Positions 19,010-28,867 of a DNA stretch of 47,730 nt are shown here, piece by piece. A model generated the notes under the pieces. The model searched no databases. It saw only the letters and a program-made list of their open reading frames with translations, and was not told the origin of the DNA. The stretch comes from Flavisolibacter sp. (GTDB taxonomy: Bacteria > Bacteroidota > Bacteroidia > Chitinophagales > Chitinophagaceae). Position numbers and translations under genes: made by a program. Position 1 is the first letter of the stretch. Each line of letters starts with the position of its first letter. The DNA lies in NCBI GenBank assembly GCA_028288675.1, contig JAQBNG010000097.1, positions 1-47,730 on the forward strand, given 5' to 3'.

Positions 19010-19711
19010 ATGCTAAAAAATACAATCCTGTTAGCTGCACTCTTGTTCTCAATATCTACTACAACGGTGTTTGCACAAACGGGCAAACAAGTTACCCCTG
19101 AAGCTTCTAAAACTTCTTATAAATTTCTCGACAATATTTCGGTCGATCCGGTTGCAGATGAACCATCAATTCCTGTAAAAATGGTAGGGGTTCCATCAGT
19201 AAAAAAAGATTTGTTGCTTGCCGCAAAGGCCAGCGATGGGAATGTGGAAGCTGCCGGCGCCCTTCAATTCAAATATTCGCAATTGTTAGATGTTGAAGTA
19301 GAAACAGTAAAGAACACGAACCTCTTTCGGGTTATTGATGACTGGTACGGCGTAAAATATTTATATGGCGGCGAAACAAAAAGAGGTATTGACTGCTCTG
19401 CCCTGATGCAGGTTTTCTTTACGGCACTTTATGGTATTTCATTACCCCGCACGGCCAAAATGCAGTACGATTTTGCCCGGCGTATTTCCCGTACAGAATT
19501 AAAAGAAGGCGACCTTCTTTTCTTTAATACAAGAGGCGGCGTTTCGCATGTAGGCATGTACCTCCAGAATAATAAGTTTGTTCATGCTTCGGTAAGAGGA
19601 GTTGCCATCTCCGATATGTTTGAACCTTATTATGCCAGCCGCTTGATCGGCACCGGCAGAATTTTAGAAGATAGCCAACCAATGGCGGTTTCTATTTCAC
19701 CCAAGCCTTAA
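19010..19711 (+). CDS. NlpC/P60 (C40) cell-wall peptidase, exported
   Basis: A 233-residue exported endopeptidase that should cut peptidoglycan stem peptides. Residues 1-23 form a signal peptide ending FAQ. The catalytic cysteine is C129 in GIDCSALMQ. The histidine pair is H180 in SHVGMYL and H192 in FVHAS. The N-terminal 90 residues between signal and catalytic domain have no motif I recognise. An ATG at 18950 in the same frame would put 20 residues before the signal peptide, so ATG 19010 is chosen. The 3' end overlaps the convergent flippase gene by 15 bases. Confidence 0.9.
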   Translation: MLKNTILLAALLFSISTTTVFAQTGKQVTPEASKTSYKFLDNISVDPVADEPSIPVKMVGVPSVKKDLLLAAKASDGNVEAAGALQFKYSQLLDVEVETVKNTNLFRVIDDWYGVKYLYGGETKRGIDCSALMQVFFTALYGISLPRTAKMQYDFARRISRTELKEGDLLFFNTRGGVSHVGMYLQNNKFVHASVRGVAISDMFEPYYASRLIGTGRILEDSQPMAVSISPKP

Positions 19712-21199
19712 TTTTTTCTTCAGCGTAAGCCATACCGGAATAGCATCCGGCGAGAGTTTCATCCAGATCATTCCTGCCGCAAATGGTACGCAGAACAAAA
19801 GGCTTCTGATAACCATCCAATGCAAACCTGTATAATTTTTTAGGGGGAGATAAGCAAGCAGAAAGCAGGCGCCACCCAGTGCTAAGGCTAATAAAGTTTT
19901 TCTATCAAATGGCTGCATGTTGAACTTCTTCAATAAAAAAGAATACCGGATGGCATTATAAATAGAGTAGGAGATAAGATTAGCAAAGGGCGGCCCCACA
20001 ATGCCATATTTTACAGTTAGAAAATAGGTTAGCGGCAGCGTGATGGCGAACAAAATCATCCGGGTTTTAAACTCAAATTTCCAATAGCTGGAGGTACTGA
20101 TGATTTGCCCGTTTAAACCGGTGCCCATATCTAAGATATAGGTGAGACCGATGTAAAAGAATATCCATTTTGAAGCTATATATTCTTTTTGCAGGTGGAA
20201 GGTAAAAATGCCATCTTCAAAATTGATCCAGATAAGCGAAAACATTGCGCAGGAAAACAGGAGTTGGTTTATAGAAGATCGATGGTAAATCTTATTTATT
20301 TTTTTGAAATCCTTGTCTTTCCAGGCTTGCGAAAGGGCTCCAACTGAAGCAGATACAACTGCCCTTTGCGGCGCTTGAATTAAGCTGGCAACGTATTGGC
20401 CAAACGTAAACACTGCCGCAGCGCCAACGCCATTGGGAAGTACCGCGGCAATAATCAGCGTATCGACTACGGAGGCTAAGCTGAAGACAAGACCACCACC
20501 CCAGACAAAGCCAATGAGCGCAGTAATTTTTTTGAGAAACTTTTGGGTAACGTTACTTCTTTGAATGGTGAAGTTCAATTGTTTCCTTCGCCTGAAATAA
20601 AAGAGAAGATAGCTTACAAGAGCTATATAAATAAATGAATAAAGCCCTATAAACGTGTTGAAGTTTTTAATAAAACCAACAGCAGTTAACAAAATCAGCA
20701 GGGTAACAAATGCCCTGAAAACAACTTCTTTTAAAAAATTGCTGATCACCGCCTTACCTCTTTGCCAGGAGTAGGCTTCCAATACCATAAAAATGGTAAA
20801 GCCAAAGCCAAACGGGAAGAGCCAGTAATAGTAATTAAGAAGTTCGGGCGAATTGCTGAATATTTTATTAGCGACAATGTTTTTAAACCCCAAACCTAAA
20901 AGAAGTACGATTAAAAAGCCGGCACAGGGAAGCAAAAGTGCCCAGGTAAGCTGGTCGTTTTTATTCTCAGGAAGGTGTGCTTTGTAGTAAGGGAAAAACT
21001 TATTGAGGAAGGCCGGCATTCCAACATTAGCCAATGAAAACATAACTTGTGCAACTGCCACAAACATTGCAATCAACCCATATTCTTCTTTGGTAAAACC
21101 GCCCTGACGGGTTAGCAGGTACGTATTAAGAAAGCCGAAAGCAAAGCCGATATAAACAACAAAAGAAGAAATGATACTTTGCCTGCGAATGGTGCTCAT
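19697..21199 (-). CDS. Oligosaccharide flippase (Wzx/MOP type)
   Basis: A 500-residue integral membrane protein with twelve to fourteen hydrophobic segments spaced as in polysaccharide-biosynthesis exporters. The N-terminus (IISSFVVYIGFAFGFLNTYL followed by FTKEEYGLI) is typical of the Wzx/MurJ-like MOP branch. It probably flips a lipid-linked glycan across the inner membrane. No glycosyltransferases adjoin it, so its cargo is unknown. Short ATGCAAAT-type repeats stand directly upstream. Confidence 0.8.
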   Translation of the reverse strand: MSTIRRQSIISSFVVYIGFAFGFLNTYLLTRQGGFTKEEYGLIAMFVAVAQVMFSLANVGMPAFLNKFFPYYKAHLPENKNDQLTWALLLPCAGFLIVLLLGLGFKNIVANKIFSNSPELLNYYYWLFPFGFGFTIFMVLEAYSWQRGKAVISNFLKEVVFRAFVTLLILLTAVGFIKNFNTFIGLYSFIYIALVSYLLFYFRRRKQLNFTIQRSNVTQKFLKKITALIGFVWGGGLVFSLASVVDTLIIAAVLPNGVGAAAVFTFGQYVASLIQAPQRAVVSASVGALSQAWKDKDFKKINKIYHRSSINQLLFSCAMFSLIWINFEDGIFTFHLQKEYIASKWIFFYIGLTYILDMGTGLNGQIISTSSYWKFEFKTRMILFAITLPLTYFLTVKYGIVGPPFANLISYSIYNAIRYSFLLKKFNMQPFDRKTLLALALGGACFLLAYLPLKNYTGLHWMVIRSLLFCVPFAAGMIWMKLSPDAIPVWLTLKKKLRLG

Positions 21200-21205
21200 A
21201 AATTA

Positions 21206-21239
21206 ATGTGCTGATGTGCAAATATGCAAATATGCAAAT
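21206..21239. repeat. Tandem ATGTGCNN/ATGCAAAT repeat array
   Basis: Units ATGTGCTG (21206), ATGTGCAAAT (21214), ATGCAAAT (21224) and ATGCAAAT (21232) follow head to tail, ending 7 bases upstream of the flippase start codon. Read on the minus strand the units contain CATATTTG, close to the -7 box, so they may serve as stacked weak promoters. Inference only. Confidence 0.6.
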
Positions 21240-21275
21240 GACATACAGAGAAAGATTTTGCCAGGGCACATGTTG

Positions 21276-22913
21276 CTATAATTTTTTTACCGAGATATAA
21301 AAGTTTTTATCAACCAAAAAGTCATCACCGGTATTAATTTTTATCGTTTGCCATTCAGTAGTTGGGGTTATCCATTGGCCGGTAATTAACTTAACTGTCA
21401 TAGCAAAACCATTTATAACATTGCTCCATTTGTATTGATAATTGTTCCCGCTTTTTTTAATTTCCAAAACAGGAATTTTTGCTGTGCGTAGATACTGGTC
21501 AAACACTTTACTAAAATCTTTTCCGCTTTGTTTGCTGATGTAATCTTCCACCTGTTTCGTGGTTACTGTTTGATGATAAAAATCTTTATTCAGTCCGCGT
21601 AAAAATTGCCGGAACTTTTCATCATCAGCTATAATTTGCCGTATCGTGTGCAAAAGGTTAGCGCCTTTAAAATACATATCGCCGCTGCCTTCTTTATGAA
21701 CATTGTATGGGCCAATAATTGGCTGGTCGTTCAATATATTGGAACGAAGTCCCTGTGTATATTCATTGCCCGCTTGTTTACCATAGTAGTAATCAATAAA
21801 CAAAGTTTCGGAATAGTCGGTAAAGGCTTCATGTATCCACATATCGGCCATATCTTTTGCTGTGATGTTATTACCAAACCATTCGTGGCCGCTTTCATGT
21901 ACAATGATGTAATCCCACTTTAGTCCCCAACCTGTTTTAGATAAGTCACTACCGAGATATCCATTCTTAAACTCATTGCCATAAGCTACGGCGCTTTGAT
22001 GTTCCATGCCCAGATAAGGCGCTTGTACTAGTTGATAGCCGTCTTCGTAAAAAGGGTAGGAGCCAAACCAATGTTCAAAAGCCCGCATCGTTTGCTTTAC
22101 TTGCTCAAATTGTTTTTTAGCCTTTTCCACTTCGTAATCCAGTACCCAGTAATTCAAATCAAGCATTCCTTTTTCGCCAGATAAGGTATCACTCCAGGTA
22201 GCATAAGAACCAATGTAAGGAATGATGTTATAAGCATTGATAGGTGATCCCACTTCCCATCGGAAAGATGTCATTCCATTAGTGGTTTCTTTATTTTTTA
22301 ACCGGCCATTTCCAACAGCCATCATTGCTTCAGGAACGTTTACAGTTAAGGAAGCACCTTTGTCCGGCTCATCGCTCCAGCTATCCTTGCAGGGATACCA
22401 AAGCGAGGCTCCATCGCTTTCGCAGGCAACACTTATCCAGGGCCTTCCCTGTTTATCTTTTGTCCAAACCCAGCCACCATCCCAAGGTGCATTTATGGCT
22501 TCTTTTGGTTTGCCATGATAAACAATTGTCAGCGATTGTGTAGAGCCTTTTTCGGCATTAGGCAGTGGGATGAAGTAGTGGTTGCCTTCGTGGTAATAAG
22601 GCTTTGCCGGGTAGTTGATGTACATCTTTCCATTGTAATAAATGGAATCAACTTCTAGCGGTTTTTGTAAATCAAATTGTAAGTACTCATTGTGGTTATC
22701 TGTGAGTACGGTGTAAGTAATGGTATTCTTTCCATTAATTGTCTTCGTATTGTAATCAGGTGTTACCGAGATGTCATAATGCTGAACATCCCACCACGAA
22801 CGTTGCGGTGTATTGCTCCCGAATAAAGAATCCTGGCGGCTATATTTCTGTTGTGTAAAACCGGCAAATGGAAATAAGCAACAGGCAATCAGCAGTGAGT
22901 ACAAAACTTTCAT
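21276..22913 (-). CDS. M1 family metallo-aminopeptidase, exported
   Basis: A 545-residue zinc aminopeptidase that trims N-terminal residues from peptides. Residues 1-20 form a signal peptide ending GFTQ. The substrate-anchoring GMEH is at 302-305 (family form GxMEN), the zinc ligands are H339 and H343 in HESGHEWFG, with E362 in WIHEAFTDY as the third. An upstream ATG at 22940 would precede the signal peptide by 9 residues, so ATG 22913 is used. It is shorter than full-length M1 enzymes because the C-terminal helical domain is missing, as in other Bacteroidetes members. It diverges from a peptide-binding lipoprotein gene. Confidence 0.9.
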   Translation of the reverse strand: MKVLYSLLIACCLFPFAGFTQQKYSRQDSLFGSNTPQRSWWDVQHYDISVTPDYNTKTINGKNTITYTVLTDNHNEYLQFDLQKPLEVDSIYYNGKMYINYPAKPYYHEGNHYFIPLPNAEKGSTQSLTIVYHGKPKEAINAPWDGGWVWTKDKQGRPWISVACESDGASLWYPCKDSWSDEPDKGASLTVNVPEAMMAVGNGRLKNKETTNGMTSFRWEVGSPINAYNIIPYIGSYATWSDTLSGEKGMLDLNYWVLDYEVEKAKKQFEQVKQTMRAFEHWFGSYPFYEDGYQLVQAPYLGMEHQSAVAYGNEFKNGYLGSDLSKTGWGLKWDYIIVHESGHEWFGNNITAKDMADMWIHEAFTDYSETLFIDYYYGKQAGNEYTQGLRSNILNDQPIIGPYNVHKEGSGDMYFKGANLLHTIRQIIADDEKFRQFLRGLNKDFYHQTVTTKQVEDYISKQSGKDFSKVFDQYLRTAKIPVLEIKKSGNNYQYKWSNVINGFAMTVKLITGQWITPTTEWQTIKINTGDDFLVDKNFYISVKKL

Positions 22914-22973
22914 AACTATTTTCACGTTTAGTAAAAGCAATAGTTCGCTAATTTAGACGGTTACTCTCAAACT

Positions 22974-24611
22974 ATGATTCAGGGCCTGAAACATTTAACC
23001 AAACTCATAATAATTACGGCTGTTTTTACATCGTGTTACAGCGGTGAAAAAGAGAATAAAGCGATTTTTCATTACAACGAATCCACTGGCATTGCTTCTA
23101 TTGATCCTGCTTTTGCCAAGAACCAATCTATCATGTGGGCTGTTCATCAATTGTACAATACGTTAGTAGAAGTTGACACCGCCCTGCATATTGTTCCCTC
23201 GTTGGCGAAGCGCTGGGAAATTTCGGAAGACAAAAAAACGTATACTTTTTTGTTACGGGATAGTGTTTTTTTTCATGATGATGCCTGCTTTAAAAATGGC
23301 AAAGGCAGAAAGCTAACGGCGAATGACGTAGTGTACAGTTTTAACCGGCTCATGGATAAAGCAACGGCTAGTCCGGGTTCATGGATATTTAATGGAAAGG
23401 TTGATAGTTCAGAAGGCTTCAAAGCAATAGATGATACTACTTTTCAGTTGAAAGTAGCAAGACCTTACCATCCAATTCTTGGCATTCTTTCAATGCAATA
23501 CTGTTCTATTGTACCAAAAGAAGCTGTTGAAAAATATGGGGCCGATTTTCGGCGACATGCTGTTGGCTCAGGTCCTTTTCAGTTTGTTGCCTGGGAAGAA
23601 GGACAGGCGATGGTGCTGAAAAAAAATCCTGCTTATTTTGAAAGAGATGAAGCCGGAAAAAGGCTGCCTTATTTGGATGGTATAAAGATCAGTTTTTACG
23701 ACAGCAAGGCAACGGAATTTTTAGCCTTCCGGCAGGGAAAGCTGGACTTTATAAATGATATTGATGCATCTTTTAAAGATGAAGTATTGACAAAAAAAGG
23801 AACCCTACGAAAAGACTGGGAGGGAAAAATTCAATTGCAAACGCATTCTTACCTGAACATAGAATATTTTGGAATTTTGGTGGATACGACAAACCCGGTT
23901 TTGAAAGGTTCGCCACTACGTTTGCGTAAAGTTCGCCAGGCCATTAATTATGGTTTCGACAGAAAGAAGATGGTGCTTTATTTACGCAATTCTCTTGGCA
24001 TCCCGGCTGAAGCGGGCTTTGTTCCGGCAGGCCTTCCATCGTTCGATCCGGTGCAGGTAAAAGGCTATACTTACAATCCGCAATTAGCCAAAAAGCTAAT
24101 GCAGGAGGCAGGAATAAATCCGGCTAATTCACCCGCAATAAAGCTTCTCACCATTCCTATTTATTCTGATATTGCCTCTTACATTGCCCGGCAGTTAGAG
24201 GAGATTGGCTTAAATGTTCAGGTGGATGTAGTACAGAAATCTTTGTTGCTGGATATGACATCAAGTTCAAGAGCCTTATTTTTCAGAGGTAGTTGGATTG
24301 CCGATTATCCTGATGCGGAAAATTACCTTTCCGTTTTCTATTCAAAAAATCCGGCACCACCTAATTATACGCGTTATAAAAATCCGGAGTTTGATGTTTT
24401 ATTTGAAAAAGCAATTGCTGAAACGAATGATTCGCTCCGCTATGAATTATACAAGCAGGCCGATGCAGTAATGATAAAAGATGCGCCGGTAGTGCCCCTT
24501 TGGTATGATGTGGTTGTGCACCTGGTGCAACCGAACGTTTCAGGGTTTCCGGCTAATGCATTAAATCTTTTGGAATTGAGAAGGACGAGCCTCCACCGGG
24601 CGACATTTTAA
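22974..24611 (+). CDS. Family 5 peptide-binding lipoprotein (SBP_bac_5)
   Basis: A 545-residue extracytoplasmic solute-binding protein of the oligopeptide/dipeptide/nickel type. The signal ends in a lipobox, VFTSC, so it is lipid-anchored. Family features are the N-terminal LYNTLVEVD strand, DVVYSFNRLMD, the region GSGPFQFVAWEEGQ and RQAINYGFDRKKM. No permease or ATPase genes adjoin it, which is unusual for this ABC family. Its neighbours are an M1 and an M24 aminopeptidase, suggesting peptide scavenging. The last bases overlap the convergent M24 gene by 4. Confidence 0.9.
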   Translation: MIQGLKHLTKLIIITAVFTSCYSGEKENKAIFHYNESTGIASIDPAFAKNQSIMWAVHQLYNTLVEVDTALHIVPSLAKRWEISEDKKTYTFLLRDSVFFHDDACFKNGKGRKLTANDVVYSFNRLMDKATASPGSWIFNGKVDSSEGFKAIDDTTFQLKVARPYHPILGILSMQYCSIVPKEAVEKYGADFRRHAVGSGPFQFVAWEEGQAMVLKKNPAYFERDEAGKRLPYLDGIKISFYDSKATEFLAFRQGKLDFINDIDASFKDEVLTKKGTLRKDWEGKIQLQTHSYLNIEYFGILVDTTNPVLKGSPLRLRKVRQAINYGFDRKKMVLYLRNSLGIPAEAGFVPAGLPSFDPVQVKGYTYNPQLAKKLMQEAGINPANSPAIKLLTIPIYSDIASYIARQLEEIGLNVQVDVVQKSLLLDMTSSSRALFFRGSWIADYPDAENYLSVFYSKNPAPPNYTRYKNPEFDVLFEKAIAETNDSLRYELYKQADAVMIKDAPVVPLWYDVVVHLVQPNVSGFPANALNLLELRRTSLHRATF

Positions 24612-26062
24612 AACCCTTTCTTTTGCACCGTCTTTAACACTGGTAGTTTATAATTGTCCAGCACACTTTTCTCAGCCATCATCTTTTCAATGCCATCAAT
24701 AGAACGGGGAGCGAAAGCAGAAAGTAACTCGTATCCATTCTCCGTAATTAAAGCATCATCTTCAATTCTTACGGCAATGCTCCACCACCTTTTATCGCAA
24801 TCGCTATTGGCGGAAATATAGATGCCCGGCTCAATAGTGATGACCATATCTTTTTTCAGGGTAGCAGAAACACCTTTATCATGTACATCTAAACCAATGT
24901 GGTGCGAAAGGCCGTGCGGATAATATTTGCCTACATCTTTCTTGTCTTTGATGATGCCATGCTTTAGTAAACCCTCAGCAATTATTTCCTTGGCAGCGGC
25001 ACCGGCATCACTCCACTTAGCACCATCTTTTAATAGTTTGAAAGCGGCTTCCTGCGCATCATAAACCAATTGGTAAATGATTTTTTCTTCTGGTGAAAAT
25101 TTTCCTTTTGCAGGAATTGTCCGCGTCACATCGGAAGTGTAGCCATGATAAGCGGCGCCGACATCCATCAGTAGCAGGTTGTTGCCAATTTTTGTGCGGC
25201 TATTTTCCATATAATGAAGGATGCAGCCATTTTCGCCGGCACCAACGATAGATCCATAGCCAACTTCTTCCGAACCATATTTTTTATGAACAAATTCATG
25301 CAGGCCCTGTATTTCCAACTCCGACATATCAGGCCTCAACGTTTTCATCACTTCGTTCTGCCCCATGCAGGAAATTTCTACAGCCTTGCGAATGAGGTAC
25401 ATTTCTTCAGGCGTTTTGATTTCTCTTAGCCTGCCGGTAATCTCACGGAAAGCTTTTGTATCAACCCTTGAATCTTTTGCATCAGCAGGAGAAGTTTTTA
25501 TTTTAAAATCCTGGATCAGGTTATATAGGTCTCCTGCACTCCGTCCTTTCTTCACATCATCAGGTAAATTATCCATGATAATTTTAGAAAAAGACATCAT
25601 GTCAAGAGTAAAAGCTTTGAATTCTTCGCCTGTGTAAACCGCCTGTATGCCAAGCTTTTCTTTAGCAGCAATCGCTCCTAAGCGTCGGCCTGTCCATTGC
25701 TCACTTCGTGCATCTTTTTTTTGAACAAAAAACAATTCATTGTAGGAAGAACCATCAGCTCCCTTTTGGGCTTGCTTAAAAAGAAACAGAACCGCGTGGG
25801 GCTCTTTATAACCTGTAAAGTAATACAGGTCGGGATTTTGATGATAGAGGTAATCTACATCATTGGCAAAAGTGCGTACTGGTGCGGCAAAAACCACCAT
25901 CACGCTGCTATCGGTCATTAAGGCACGGGCAGCATCACGCCGCCCCTTATGAAATTCTTTAGAGAGGTAATCCGTTGGAATATCATCCTGCGCAATTGCT
26001 ATAAAACAGGCACAGGAAAATAAGGCGGCGATAACGCAGCGCTTTAAAATAATTACTACCAT
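24608..26062 (-). CDS. Xaa-Pro aminopeptidase (M24B), exported
   Basis: An aminopeptidase P that releases the first residue from peptides with proline second. The dinuclear-metal ligands are visible in order: DVGAAYHGYTSDVTR (two Asp), HGLSHHIGLDVHD (His), ITIEPGIYI (Glu) and RIEDDALIT (Glu). The N-terminal creatinase-like domain (residues about 30-180) precedes this. ATG 26062 gives a protein with a signal peptide ending IAIAQ and 484 residues. Upstream ATG at 26194 would add 44 AT-rich-encoded residues before it. It probably acts in the periplasm with the adjacent M1 peptidase. Confidence 0.9.
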   Translation of the reverse strand: MVVIILKRCVIAALFSCACFIAIAQDDIPTDYLSKEFHKGRRDAARALMTDSSVMVVFAAPVRTFANDVDYLYHQNPDLYYFTGYKEPHAVLFLFKQAQKGADGSSYNELFFVQKKDARSEQWTGRRLGAIAAKEKLGIQAVYTGEEFKAFTLDMMSFSKIIMDNLPDDVKKGRSAGDLYNLIQDFKIKTSPADAKDSRVDTKAFREITGRLREIKTPEEMYLIRKAVEISCMGQNEVMKTLRPDMSELEIQGLHEFVHKKYGSEEVGYGSIVGAGENGCILHYMENSRTKIGNNLLLMDVGAAYHGYTSDVTRTIPAKGKFSPEEKIIYQLVYDAQEAAFKLLKDGAKWSDAGAAAKEIIAEGLLKHGIIKDKKDVGKYYPHGLSHHIGLDVHDKGVSATLKKDMVITIEPGIYISANSDCDKRWWSIAVRIEDDALITENGYELLSAFAPRSIDGIEKMMAEKSVLDNYKLPVLKTVQKKGF

Positions 26063-26218
26063 AAAAAGCTTATTATTTTTTAAAAATAAGAATAAGCTTT
26101 TTATGAAGGTTAAGATTGTGACGAAGAAGGAAAAGTTGAGAGGTTTATACGTTGACAAGTACGCGGAAACTATACTAACAACGATACTTATCAACCTATC
26201 AACTAATCAACTGCTTAC

Positions 26219-26485
26219 CTACTCTTCATCTTCCTCGTAATACGATTCCTCGTTATTATTGTATTGTTTCTGCCAAACTTCTACTTTTTCATCGGTCAGG
26301 CATTCTATAATGTCATGAATCGCATCACCCTTCTTTCGCCACTGGGTCACCAACTCATCGCCATACTTAAATATATACATGCAGTGGTCGGTTTCCACTG
26401 TTGCTTTTATCAGTTCAATAGCTGCGTCTTTTTCTTCCTGCACCAGGTAATAACATCCGGTTTCCAGCAAATCATACGAATACAT
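26219..26485 (-). CDS. Small acidic protein, unknown function
   Basis: An 88-residue cytoplasmic protein starting MYSYDLLETGCYYLV and ending in an acidic tail (EESYYEEDEE). No family is recognised. The start is decided by a clear GGAGG placed 7 bases before ATG 26485. An in-frame ATG at 26491 is only one base from that site and unlikely. A -7 box (TACTTTTG) stands about 120 bases upstream. Composition and the good ribosome site support a real gene. Function unknown. Confidence 0.7.
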   Translation of the reverse strand: MYSYDLLETGCYYLVQEEKDAAIELIKATVETDHCMYIFKYGDELVTQWRKKGDAIHDIIECLTDEKVEVWQKQYNNNEESYYEEDEE

Positions 26486-26605
26486 AGTCATTCCTCCGTT
26501 TTTGGTGGTGATTAACATTTCTGTCAAAATAATGGGTAGTAAAATCTAACGGGGTAAGTAATATCAGGTCTCCTATATCCTCAAAAAATCGTTCTGCTCA
26601 TGGGA

Positions 26606-26613
26606 CAAAAGTA
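26606..26613 (-). promoter_or_regulatory. -7 box for small acidic protein gene
   Basis: On the minus strand TACTTTTG matches TAnnTTTG. It would start a transcript near 26600 with a leader of about 115 bases. The 441-base gap between this gene and parE holds this box, the parE box at 26761, and otherwise AT-rich sequence without visible genes. Confidence 0.4.
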
Positions 26614-26760
26614 GGGTTTTTGGCTATGTAAATTATATTCTCGATGTAAAAAAATGGTAAGGTTATAAATCGTTGAAAGTCAGCATCAGAAAGGCTTCCA
26701 TACGAAAAATAATTCTTTTTTAAAACTAATTTTTTTAGTAAAAATGTCGCTCAGTATCCT

Positions 26761-26768
26761 TATATTTG
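26761..26768 (+). promoter_or_regulatory. -7 box TATATTTG for parE
   Basis: TATATTTG is an exact TAnnTTTG. Initiation near 26775 gives a parE leader of about 150 bases. No clean TTTG is seen 17-23 bases upstream. I see no stable structure in the leader. Confidence 0.4.
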
Positions 26769-26926
26769 TTTGCCTGACCAAGGAGCCTTTTTGGCGAATT
26801 TTTCACCTCAATTTCTTTTAGTTATATCTATTGTGCATCTTCACTTTATGATGCTCTTTATGAAGCCATGACTTTAGTCAATTGGGTTCAGATAACCTAT
26901 TTTAGCAACCCTGATATAAAAATCCT

Positions 26927-28831
26927 ATGCCGGACATAAAAAAGACAATGTTTGATTACACTGAAGAAAGTATTAAAAGTTTAGACTGGAAGGAACACAT
27001 CCGGCTACGCCCCGGAATGTATATTGGTAAGTTGGGAGATGGATCGAGCCCTGATGATGGTATTTATGTTATGGTGAAAGAAGTGATTGACAACTGTATT
27101 GATGAATACACGATGGGTTATGGTAAGGCCGTAGAAATTTCCATTAAAGATAAAACAGTAAGTATCCGCGATTATGGCAGGGGTATTCCCTTAGGAAAAG
27201 TTGTGGATGTAGTAAGTAAAATAAATACCGGCGCCAAATACGACAGCAAAGTGTTTCAGAAAAGCGTGGGATTGAATGGAGTGGGCACAAAAGCAGTCAA
27301 CGCTTTAAGCCAGTATTTTAAAGTGGCCTCTTTTCGGGAAGGAAAGGTAAAGGAAGCGGAATTTTCAAAAGGCGTTTTGGTCAAGGATCAAAAAGAAACA
27401 AACTCAAATGGAGAAAATGGAACTCTTGTAACTTTTATTCCCGATGAAAGTATTTTCAAGCATTTTCATTTTATCTCCGAGTATTTAGAAAAGCAAATCT
27501 GGAATTACTGTTTTCTTAATGCAGGGCTGCGGCTTATTTTCAATGGTAAATCTTATGTCAGCAAAAATGGCCTGCTTGATTTGTTGACCAGGGAAACCAA
27601 TGCTGATACGAATCCAGAAGGTATTCGCTACCCGATTATCCATTTAAAAGGAGAAGATATTGAAGTAGCCCTTACGCATAATAATGATTACGGCGAGGAT
27701 TATCACTCCTTTGTAAATGGGCAGCATACAACGCAGGGCGGTACACACCAGGCAGCCTTTAGAGAGGTATATATAAAAGTGATTCGCGACTTCTTTAAAA
27801 AAGATTATGATGCTTCTGACATACGCCAAAGCATTGTTGCTGCTATTTCTGTAAGAGTGGTGGAGCCGGTGTTTGAATCGCAAACAAAAACAAAGCTGGG
27901 TTCGTTAACAGTGGAGGAAGGCGGGCAGACCATGCGCCAGTTTATTTATGAATTTTTATCGAAGCAACTGGATAATTTTTTGCATAAAAATCCTTCCGTC
28001 GCTGATGCTTTAAGGAAAAAGATAGAGCAGAACGAAAGAGAAAGAAAAGATTTGGCCGGTATAAAAAAGCTGGCGAATGAACGGGCAAAAAAAGCGAACC
28101 TTCATAATAAAAAGCTTCGTGATTGCCGGGTGCACTTTAATGATGAGCCTCCCGTAAAAGGCAAGCAGGAGTTTTTTATTACTCAGAAAAATACCACCAT
28201 TTTTATTACTGAAGGAGATTCTGCAAGTGGTTCTATTACCAAGGCAAGGCAAGTGGAAACCCAGGCGGTGTTTAGCTTGCGGGGTAAGCCATTGAACTGC
28301 TTTGGCATGAGCAAGAAAATAGTGTATGAAAACGAAGAGCTGAACCTTTTGCAACATGCGTTAAATATCGAAGAGGGAATGGAAGGCCTGCGTTTCAACC
28401 GCATTGTGATTGCAACTGATGCCGATGTGGACGGGATGCATATCCGGTTACTGATCATGACTTTCTTTCTCCAATTCTTCCCCGACCTCGTTAAGAATAA
28501 TCATATTTATATTTTGGATACGCCTCTTTTCCGGGTACGAAATAAACAGGAAACTATTTATTGTTATTCCGAACAGGAAAAACAAAAGGCAATGAAAAAG
28601 CTGGGTACCAAGCCGGAGATAACCCGTTTTAAAGGGCTTGGTGAAATATCCCCTGATGAATTCGGGCAATTTATTGGCGATGATATTCGGCTGCAACCGG
28701 TAATTATAGATCATGGCGATAATATTCAACATCTGCTTGAATATTACATGGGTAAGAATACACAGGAGCGGCAGGAATTTATTATCAATAACCTGAAGTT
28801 GGAACTAGATACGGTGGAAGAAGTGGGTTGA
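26927..28831 (+). CDS. parE: DNA topoisomerase IV subunit B
   Basis: The ATPase subunit of topoisomerase IV, 634 residues. The GHKL domain shows [14 protein letters not shown] (Asn/Glu of the ATP site), [10 protein letters not shown] and [14 protein letters not shown]. The TOPRIM domain has [11 protein letters not shown] and [13 protein letters not shown]. The TOPRIM C-terminal segment [14 protein letters not shown] is present. Length and the partner parC 2.7 kb downstream point to topoisomerase IV and not gyrase. Three genes, one of them bounded by inverted repeats, lie between parE and parC. Confidence 0.94.
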   Translation: MPDIKKTMFDYTEESIKSLDWKEHIRLRPGMYIGKLGDGSSPDDGIYVMVKEVIDNCIDEYTMGYGKAVEISIKDKTVSIRDYGRGIPLGKVVDVVSKINTGAKYDSKVFQKSVGLNGVGTKAVNALSQYFKVASFREGKVKEAEFSKGVLVKDQKETNSNGENGTLVTFIPDESIFKHFHFISEYLEKQIWNYCFLNAGLRLIFNGKSYVSKNGLLDLLTRETNADTNPEGIRYPIIHLKGEDIEVALTHNNDYGEDYHSFVNGQHTTQGGTHQAAFREVYIKVIRDFFKKDYDASDIRQSIVAAISVRVVEPVFESQTKTKLGSLTVEEGGQTMRQFIYEFLSKQLDNFLHKNPSVADALRKKIEQNERERKDLAGIKKLANERAKKANLHNKKLRDCRVHFNDEPPVKGKQEFFITQKNTTIFITEGDSASGSITKARQVETQAVFSLRGKPLNCFGMSKKIVYENEELNLLQHALNIEEGMEGLRFNRIVIATDADVDGMHIRLLIMTFFLQFFPDLVKNNHIYILDTPLFRVRNKQETIYCYSEQEKQKAMKKLGTKPEITRFKGLGEISPDEFGQFIGDDIRLQPVIIDHGDNIQHLLEYYMGKNTQERQEFIINNLKLELDTVEEVG

Positions 28832-28833
28832 AT

Positions 28834-28860
28834 AATTAATAATTAATGATTAATAATTAA
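28834..28860. repeat. Left arm of inverted repeat around S23-like gene
   Basis: A 27-base AT-only (plus one G) sequence starting 3 bases after the parE stop. Its reverse complement matches 29222-29248 at 25 of 27 positions. It is built from AATTAAT/TAATTAA units. Confidence 0.85.
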
Positions 28861-28867
28861 TACGCTC

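Noticed and set aside
18916-19101. A 61-codon plus-strand frame before the NlpC/P60 gene
   Set aside because: It overlaps the signal-peptide region of the NlpC/P60 gene in another frame and has no motif.
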